From: Amanita rubescens
Taxonomy: Eukaryota; Basidiomycota; Agaricomycetes; Agaricales; Amanitaceae
Reading direction: 5' to 3'
NCBI GenBank assembly: GCA_015039365.1
Contig: WION01000642.1
Coordinates: forward strand, 1 to 26,221
Length of the DNA: 26,221 bases
In this document: positions 19,261 to 26,221 of the stretch, piece by piece
Layout of the letters: every line of letters begins with the position of its first letter
Numbering within the stretch: the first letter of the stretch is position 1
The notes under the pieces: generated by a model
Seen by the model: only the letters and a program-made list of their open reading frames with translations
What the model was told of the DNA's origin: nothing
Database searches by the model: none
Translations under genes and position numbers: made by a program

Positions 19261-19437
19261 GTACGTACTTTGCGTGGGTTTGAAACGGGGCGCCACGGCG
19301 GTTACGTGGCAATAAATGAGCACTTTGGATGCATTGTGGTGGGTGTTGATGGATTCAATCAGGTCGCAGTGAGTACATATGTCGCATGGGTTTGAAATGA
19401 TAGGGCGCCGTGGCGGTTACGCGGCAGCAAATGGGCG
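19261..19437 (+). repeat. Imperfect direct repeat, two units of about 62-65 bp
   Basis: Unit 1 (19261-19322) and unit 2 (19373-19437) share GTAC, ATGGGTTTGAAA/GTGGGTTTGAAA, GGGCGCC, and GGCGGTTACG with similar ends (GGCAATAAATGAGC against GGCAGCAAATGGGC). About 50 bp of unrelated sequence separates them. No coding role is evident. Confidence 0.65.
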
Positions 19438-19523
19438 AGTTGAATTGATTCTGCTTTTGCATCCTCGGAAGCGCGGGCGGCTCATTGTGTTAAGTGTGAC
19501 CCTAGGATGCAGCTGGGCTCGTC

Positions 19524-19545
19524 GACGTTCGAGACGACGAACGTC
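19524..19545. repeat. Small inverted repeat
   Basis: GACGTTCG (19524-19531) and CGAACGTC (19538-19545) are exact reverse complements around a 6-nt loop. It is short enough to be chance. Confidence 0.4.
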
Positions 19546-20516
19546 CCAAGTTCCATCCAGGAGATGGGTGCTGGGATTAGGGCCGTTGATCATTCTGAGT
19601 TTTGATCAGGGCGCTACCGCAGGAAGCACGGCAGACGGGGTTAGACAGTTACAATTCCCGCACTAGATATGGTAGATCAAGTGCAGCTTGAGTTGGGCAT
19701 ACAACTGCAGGAGCTAATATCCTTCGCTACCGCTGCCGCTTCCGAGTCCGTCTGCGTGGGAAGTGACGGAGAGACTTGGGCGACGTGCGTCGTCTACAAC
19801 TCAGGACTGCCATAAGTAAGCCCTCTTGTCTCGTACCTTCATCGGTCCACCATGCCATTCGTCCGGCCTCTACTATCACTTTCCCCGCCGGTCCCAGCAC
19901 ATGAAGCTGCCAGTGGATCCTAGTATGTCGACCCTCCCAGATAAACAACCTCCGCATTAACCTCAGTCGTTACTAGGGCAGCCGATGGGGGTGGAGGTGT
20001 AGGAAAGAAACTTAGAAGGATTGCGGCTCTGAATTCAATGCGAAGTATTTTGGCCCGCATTTCCATAATGCGATAATGAAGTGGATTTGACTTCGACTAG
20101 TCAGCACCATCAGCACGTTGTCCATCTATTCATAAATCCAGCCGCACTGTCACTGCAGATGATTTGATAAATGTCTTTGCGCCGTGGTTGATGAATTTAC
20201 CATTGCCTAGGGTGAACATCTTTCATTCCCTGTACGTCGTTATGCGCTATATTGGGAACGCTATTGACCTGCTATGCTATTCAGGAGTGGATTGCGTGGA
20301 GAAAACCACAAAAACAACTACGGCATTGCGCTTTTTTTTATTGTCAGTGAAGATTGCCTACGAGACTTGCGATGCTGTAGCGGCGTATGACAATGGGTTG
20401 GCTAATGGATAAGTTGTTATCTCGTCGGTTCTCGTGCGTTTCCCAAGATAACCACGAGTAAATCTGATATCCTGCTAGCAGCCTCCTTACGCCTGAACGT
20501 TGAACCATTGCGGTCT

Positions 20517-20755
20517 AGATCGGGTTTTGAAGTTATCAAGGTGCATATGTCCCGCTGAAGTTCTCTACGAGATAGGTGCGGGGCCTTCCTTCGGCATAAA
20601 CATGAATAACATCGTTTCACCATCCATAGGATTATATCCAACACAGATGCTGTGAAGGAATGATTAGAACGAGGGGATAAGGAAAGTAGCCGATATATGC
20701 GCTTCATCTTCCGTGTAATACTTCCGAGGCGAGGCGTCGGGTACTATTTATGGAC
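20517..20755 (+). repeat. Dispersed non-coding repeat, copy B
   Basis: This is the second copy of the repeat at 9141-9410, in the same orientation. It shares the ordered blocks AGATCGGG, GTGCATATGTCCCG, GTTTCACCATCCATAG, and CTTCCGTGTAATACTTCCGA, with about 30 bp of net deletion. It lies about 270 bp upstream of the F-box-like gene. Copy A also lies upstream of an accessory gene but on that gene's opposite strand. Confidence 0.8.
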
Positions 20756-20965
20756 TTGTTGGCTTTCCTACTCATTACATCACGGATCGGCGAGCTGCCA
20801 GATCTCAAGCCACATGGCGGAGGATGACAGTTACAGGATCTTGTGCGCCTCAGGGTAGGTACTCGGGCACATATACAAATTTTGGCATGTTCTCCAAATC
20901 CTTATCTCTTATAGGCGAATCAGGCCACTAGCCGAAGTAGCGATAAGTAGTACAGATCAGTCGAC

Positions 20966-20972
20966 TATATAG
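20966..20972 (+). promoter_or_regulatory. Candidate TATA box of the F-box-like gene
   Basis: TATATAG lies about 52-58 nt before the ATG at 21024, in an otherwise mixed-composition stretch. This is a sensible distance for a short fungal leader. Position and motif are the only evidence. Confidence 0.4.
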
Positions 20973-21023
20973 TATAAGTGCTTCGCTGGCAAGAACCCGT
21001 CACACGTAGAGCCGGTATCGACC

Positions 21024-22430
21024 ATGCCTCTTCCTTATCCAACGCTGCCGTCAGAGCTCATTGAGAAAGTCGTTGGCCAAATCGGAAAGGAACCCACTTT
21101 GATAGCCTGCTCGCAGGTGTCGCTCACTTTCGAGCATTACAGCTTCCGGCAGCTATTCCGTTGCCTCCGTCTGTGCTGCGACGAATGGGCAATCGGGACG
21201 TTTTCTCGGTTGATGCCTAGGTCGCACAGGATCTTCCAACACGTAAAGGAACTCAGAATCGGATGTAGCATGGTCCCCGGCTGCCTTCATCCTTCCCCGG
21301 CACAGATTGACGAAAGTCGCTATCAGCAACTCTGCCTGATTCTGAAGCTGTTTGCAGAGCATAGCAGTGGTTGCCTGGAAAGGATTACGTTGCGAAGGGT
21401 CTCGTGGGGATCTTTGCCTGGTAGCTTGCAGACTGCTTTGACGGGTCTGCTTGCCTGTCCTTCTGTGAAGAAGCTGAAGTTTGAACACGTCGAGGGCTTT
21501 CCTCTCAGCGCGTTTCGGCACATCTCTTCGGGATTAAAGAAGTTCCAAATTTGTAATTCAGGATACAATCCGCACCCCTTGGATAACGCGCTGGCTGAGG
21601 ATATCGACACCTTTGCTATCCCCGCGGCGAGGCCAGAACAGCTAATTATCACATCTAAAGGCTCAGAAACGGGAAATTTGGAGTCAGGTCTTATAGACTT
21701 ACTCGACATATCGCATTTGACCATGTTGTGCATGGTCGTTCGCTTCGATTCAGAATGGGAATTACTGCAGAAGTTGATGCAGAATGCTTCCAGTACGCTT
21801 GAATTCGTTTCTGTTGTTTTTCAATCAGGTATGTAGAAACCTCTGGTTTTACGAAATGGCTCTCATTTCGATTTGGTAGTTCATCCTTACTATATGCCAT
21901 CAGCCTTCACGGGTGATCAGATTCAGTTACAGGATACCTATAGGCTCGGACTTGATTTGGCACCATTTCAACGTCTACGGAATATTGATTTTTGGGTGCC
22001 ATTGCGTGTCCGTACAATCGATCCTATCCTTCGAGGTTTGCACGAGACTCTCTCTAGCCTTCCAAATGGTTCTCCGCTGGAGCATATTACTTTCTTCAGC
22101 TACCTTGAGTCAACTCCTTTCGAGCTGACTGACGCAGAATGGCACCAATTAGACGTCAAACTGTCTTCCGCTGCACTTCGAGCGACGGCATTGAAGCATA
22201 TCAAGTTTCATTTTGCCAGATTTATGAATCAAACACCCAAAGAGCAGCTTGTATTGTATGACAGGACTACAGGTCTACTGAGAGAGAAGTTGACCATGTC
22301 GTTCAAGAAGATAGTCACAGAAAGAACGGTGGGTGGGTTTACACCGGGGTTAGCACTGAGTATTGATGAGATGCATAGACTGAATCACTGGCATGGGTGG
22401 GTTTATACTAGTGTTATTGCTGAGTATTGA
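21024..22430 (+). CDS. F-box-like protein (agaricomycete type)
   Basis: Two exons (21024-21828 and 21880-22430) join through a 51-nt intron (GTATGT...TTGGTAG) to 451 aa. The N-terminus LPSELIEKVVGQIGKEPTLIACSQVSLTF (residues 8-36) is a typical F-box-like start: LP-x-E-L-I followed by a Cys/Ser-x-V-S/C core. In family terms the F-box recruits SKP1 and hence a cullin ubiquitin ligase, and the rest selects the target. The remaining sequence is leucine-rich in places (LIDLLDISHLTMLCMVV, ALKHIKFHFARF) but shows no regular repeat I can name. Such genes are numerous and fast-evolving in mushrooms; the target is unknown. The present stop lies in a 64-bp tandem duplication, so the last residues are probably new. 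Confidence 0.78.
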
Positions 22431-22458
22431 TGAGATGGACAGATTGAACCACTGACGT
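22331..22458 (+). repeat. 64-bp tandem duplication across the stop codon of the F-box-like gene
   Basis: Unit 1 (22331-22394) and unit 2 (22395-22458) both start GGGTGGGTTTA and share GAGTATTGATGAGATG and AGA(C/T)TGAA(T/C)CACTG at the same offset of 64 bp. Because 64 is not a multiple of three, unit 2 is read in another frame. It ends the protein at GAG TAT TGA (22428-22430). Confidence 0.85.
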
Positions 22459-22614
22459 GGCCGTTGTAGCTATCGATTGTTGTATTATTAGATTATAGAG
22501 TAGATATGGACCAAAAAAGGCAACTCGTTTAACCACGCCTTTCAGCCAAAGTAAAACGCGCCGACTGCGACGCTCAGCTCTCCCGCTTCTTTGCGGGGAC
22601 AAATATTTCTAATT

Positions 22615-25600
22615 ATGTCTGTCATGCTCACAAAGTTCGAGTCTAAAAGCAACCGCGTAAAGGGTATTGTTCTCTTTCATCTTTGAGTTGTGTTATCGTT
22701 TGATTCATGCTGTGCTTTCGTTTTCCGTAGGGCTCGCTTTCCATCCGACGCAACCCCTGCTCGCGGCCGCGCTACACAATGGGAGTGTACAATTGTGGAA
22801 TTATAGAATGGGGGTGCTAGTAGATCGGTTTGAGGAGCATGAAGGTCTGTCCACTTTTTTAAATGATGGTCACCTGCTCACACCGATGCAGGCCCCGTCC
22901 GCGGAGTGGCAATACATCCAAGTAGAGCACTCTTGGTTACTGGTGGTGATGACTATAAAATCAGGGTGTGGGGTCAGTCTGCTAAGTTGTCAGGGATGGT
23001 GTCGAGTGCTGATATTCGCCTGCAGATATTCGACCTCAGAACCGGCGTTGTCTTTTTACACTGCATGGGCACTTGGATTACGTTCGCACTGTCCAATTTC
23101 ACCATGAGATGCCTTGGATCGTGAGTACTGTGTTCCCCCCCTCCCAGCATGACTACACATCACATCGACCTTCACCTAGCTCTCGGCCTCTGATGATCAA
23201 ACAATACGCATATGGAACAGTACATCGAGAAACTGTATAGCAATCCTGACCGGACACTCGCACTACGTCATGTCCGCCCAATTCCATCCAAAAGAGGATC
23301 TCGTCGTCTCTGCATCAATGGACCAGACCGTTCGAGTTTGGGATATCTCCGGTCTGCGGAGAGGCTCGCCCAATGCAGGTGGTCCTGGTAATATGGGAAG
23401 CAGTGGACCAGGGAATTTCGAAACTTTCGACTCCTTCTCAACCGTCAAGTATGTCTTGGAGGGACATGATCGCGGCGTCAATTTTGCCATGTTCCATCCT
23501 ACATTACCTCTCATCGTCTCTGCCGCGGATGATCGAGTTATCAAGATCTGGCGTATGAGCGAGACCAAAGCTTGGGAGGTCGATTCATGTCGTGGCCATT
23601 TCAACAACGTTTCCAGTGCTTTCTTCCACTCAAAGCACGAGTTGATCGTCTCTTGCGGTGAAGACAAGACAGTTCGAGTTTGGGATTTGGCGAAGAGAAC
23701 TGCCATCCAGACTTTTAGGAGGGAACACGACCGGTTCTGGGTTCTCGCTGCGCATCCCAATCTCAACCTCTTTGCAGCTGGGCATGATAGCGGCCTTATC
23801 GTTTTCAAGCTTGAACGTGAACGACCTGCCTTCTCTGTTCACCAAGAAACGCTGTACTATGTCCGAGACAAGTACGTTCGCGCGTTCGACTTCTCCACGG
23901 GCTCGGATATTGGACTTTTGAGCGTGCGCAAGTTTGGAAGTCCTTATATGCCTCCAAGAACCTTGAGCTTCAACCCAGCGGAGCGAGCTGTTCTGCTGAC
24001 GATTGGCTCCGATAATGGGTTGTATGAGCTCACGACACTACCGCAACAGGCTCAAGGCGAGGTTAAGGATTCGAGCGTTGACGGGAAGAAGGGAAGCGGG
24101 CAGAGTGCGATATTTGTTGCGAGGAACCGTTTTGCAGTCTTGAACAAGACTACTCAGGTCCGCTTCTCTATCTGCTACGCATATGTATGCTAACGCTTAG
24201 ACACGCCTTGTTTAGCTCATTGAAGTCCGAGATCTAGCCAATTCCGTGGTCAAGACGATCAAGGCTCCTGTTCAGACGAATGAGATATTCTATGGTGGAA
24301 CTGCTTGCCTCATCCTGAGTTCTACTTCCACCGTGGTGTTATATGACATACAGCAACAGAAAACAATTGCGGAAATCAACAGTCCACCCGTTAAGTACGT
24401 TATTTGGAGTGCCGACGGTCAGTTGGTCGTGTTGATGAGTAAACATAGTAAGTTACCTCTCTTTGGATTGTAGCGCTTCCTAACTCTACTTCGTACAGCG
24501 ATTACAATTGCAAACAAGAATTTCTCGCAACATAGCCTTATTCATGAGACGATTCGTATCAAGTCGGGTGCATGGGACGACTCAGGCGTCTTTATCTATT
24601 CTACGCTCAATCACGTCAAGTATTGCCTATCCCAAGGGTAAACCACTTTACTACCATCACACATAGCGGATTTAACATTCAAGTTAAATAGTGATCACGG
24701 TGTCATTTGCACATTGGACAACCCCGTCTACCTGACGCGTGTCAAGGGCAAGACGATTTACTGTCTCGACCGCTCAGCCCGCCCCCGCACCATTACATTT
24801 GACCCAACAGAGTACAGGTTCAAGCTTGCGCTTTTGAAGCACAATTACGAGGAAATGCTGTACATTATCAAAACTTCTACTCTCATGGGTCAGAGTATCA
24901 TTGCGTATCTACAACAGAAAGGATTCCCGGAGGTGATTATCTGCCTTGAATGACGTTCGCAGCGTATTTATGATATGCTCTTTCAGATCGCACTTCATTT
25001 CGTCCAAGACACGAACACTCGCTTTGAGCTAGCGCTAGAATGCGGTAATTTGGATGTTGCAATGGAAACTGCCAAAACGATTGACCGCCCCGAGTGCTGG
25101 GCTAAGCTTGCACAACAGGCGCTGAAACAAGGAAACCATAAAGTGGTGGAGAAGGCTTATCAAATGACGAAGAACTTTGACAAACTGTCCTTCCTTTACC
25201 TCGCAACTGGAAGTACAGAGAAGTTGTCGAAAATGCAAAAGATCGCCGAGGCGAGGGGTGATCCAATGTCGCGATTCCATAATGCGTTGTATACCGGTGA
25301 TGTGGAGGGGCGGATTTCTGTATTGAGAGATGTTGGACTCCGTAAGTCTCGGGCGAGGTCCAGGATATTAAGAGTACTAAATGCACACTTTAGACCCGTT
25401 GGCGTATTTGATGGCCAAGACCAACGGATTGGAAGAAGTAGCGGCCGAGATTCTAGAAGCTGCGGGTCTTACGGAAGCTGACCTTGACGATGTACCCGAT
25501 TTTGGTCCGTCGACGCTGAAGCCACCGCCCGTCATCACTTCCACCACAAATATGAACTGGCCAGTCGTACCTCCCGGAGAAAACTTCTTTGATCTTGCTC

Positions 25601-26221
25601 TCGTCAATGGATCCTTGGAAGGTGTCCCAACTCCATATGCTAACGGAGATACTGGCGCTGGCGCTGCTTCTTCTGCATTGGATGCGTGGGCGAGGGAAGA
25701 AGAGATGCAAGAGGAGGAAGTTGACGAGGGTGGATGGGACCTGGACGCTGATGGAGGAGAGTTCCAGCCTGCGCATGAAGAAGAGACGGGCCCTGCAGAG
25801 GAAGAAGAGGAGTTGGGTGCCGGTGCAACACCAGGTCCTGACGAGACGGAGTTGTGGGTCAGAAACTCACCGCTTGCTGTGGACCATGTAGCTGCCGGAG
25901 CGTTCGAGAGTGCCATGCAGGTAGGTTCTCCGAGCAAGATCAAGTGACGTTTGTTTGACCTGGACGTGTTACAGCTTCTCAATCGTCAATTCGGAGTGGT
26001 CAACTTTGCCCTGCTGAAACCGCTATTCATGTCCGTCTACCGATCATCACATGTCTATATTTCACCAGTCGCCTCTTTGCCACCACTGAAAATTCATGTG
26101 AGACGTAACCCGTCCGAGTCTTCCCCCAGTCGTGTTCTTCCCGTTGCTGTACGATCACTACAGTCGATGAGAACAGAGGTGACGGAAGGGTACCGATGCA
26201 TGTCCGGCAACAAGTTGGCAG
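22615..26221 (+). CDS. COP1: Coatomer (COPI) subunit alpha, 3' end outside window
   Basis: Alpha-COP is a core subunit of the COPI coat that carries cargo from Golgi to ER. Eleven exons splice cleanly in frame: 22615-22663, 22731-22844, 22892-22972, 23026-23120, 23180-24157, 24216-24447, 24499-24637, 24692-24932, 24987-25341, 25394-25920 and 25975-26221. Introns are 47-67 nt. About 1019 residues are visible of roughly 1200 in the family. The start [17 protein letters not shown] is the standard alpha-COP beginning. WD40 repeats follow, with landmarks [48 protein letters not shown], and FRREHDRFW. The second propeller/solenoid part includes [39 protein letters not shown] and LSFLYLATG. An acidic linker (about residues 861-905) precedes the C-terminal domain ([20 protein letters not shown]), which runs off the window. 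All exons are intact. Confidence 0.96.

Larger units (their letters stand above)
19021..20516. other. Gene-poor region
   Basis: Open frames up to 95 codons occur (for example 19379-19666 plus, 19727-19957 minus, 20164-20412 plus), but none shows a recognisable domain, and their starts and splice signals are not convincing. Composition shifts back to the flanking level near 19020. Two local features are listed separately: an imperfect direct repeat at 19261-19437 and a small inverted repeat at 19524-19545. Confidence 0.5.

Noticed and set aside
19727..19957. Minus-strand 76-codon frame with Trp- and Arg-rich sequence
   Set aside because: No family resemblance, start context or splice support; gene-poor surroundings make chance likely.

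Overview
The window is eukaryotic and reads as a mushroom-forming (agaricomycete-type) basidiomycete genome. Genes are compact and mostly split by short GT-AG introns of about 44-67 nt. The conserved housekeeping proteins are fungal in character, and the accessory genes (a P-loop/nuclease protein of the Crinkler/RHS class, an NB-ARC-TPR receptor-like protein, an F-box-like protein) are types that expand in Agaricomycetes. No bacterial-style operons, CRISPR arrays, tRNAs or rRNAs were seen.

Layout. 1-580 (+) is the 3' end of the eIF2B delta subunit. 695-1634 (-) is a frameshifted relic of the isoamyl-acetate esterase IAH1. 1846-6486 (-) is a large three-LIM-domain protein with a long disordered N-terminal region. 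7033-8924 (-) is a three-exon P-loop plus nuclease-like protein. 9890-12091 (-) is an intronless three-domain enzyme: P-loop kinase, HAD phosphatase and UPRTase-like phosphoribosyltransferase. It is divergent from 12387-13034 (+), a CYTH/thiamine-triphosphatase-like protein. 13267-14452 (-) is a decayed, internally deleted duplicate of the middle of the LIM gene. 14611-18471 (+) is an NB-ARC protein with 17 near-identical 42-residue TPR/kinesin-light-chain-type repeats; by eye it is visibly more AT-rich than its neighbours. 18472-21023 is gene-poor and holds repeats. 21024-22430 (+) is an F-box-like protein whose stop codon lies in a 64-bp tandem duplication. 22615-26221 (+) is the alpha subunit of the COPI coatomer, open at the right edge.

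How the parts relate. Conserved housekeeping genes (translation initiation factor, COPI, LIM protein) bracket a plastic interior of pseudogenes, a segmental duplication, a dispersed non-coding repeat (9141-9410 and 20517-20755) and two probable conflict/self-recognition genes (NB-ARC-TPR; Crinkler/RHS-like). The most unusual single protein is the kinase-HAD-phosphoribosyltransferase fusion, which shares a 295-bp intergenic region with a tripolyphosphate-binding (CYTH) enzyme. Exon structures come from splice motifs and reading-frame continuity. They are strong for COPI alpha, the NB-ARC gene, the P-loop/nuclease gene and the F-box gene, and tentative in the Pro/Gln-rich middle of the LIM gene.
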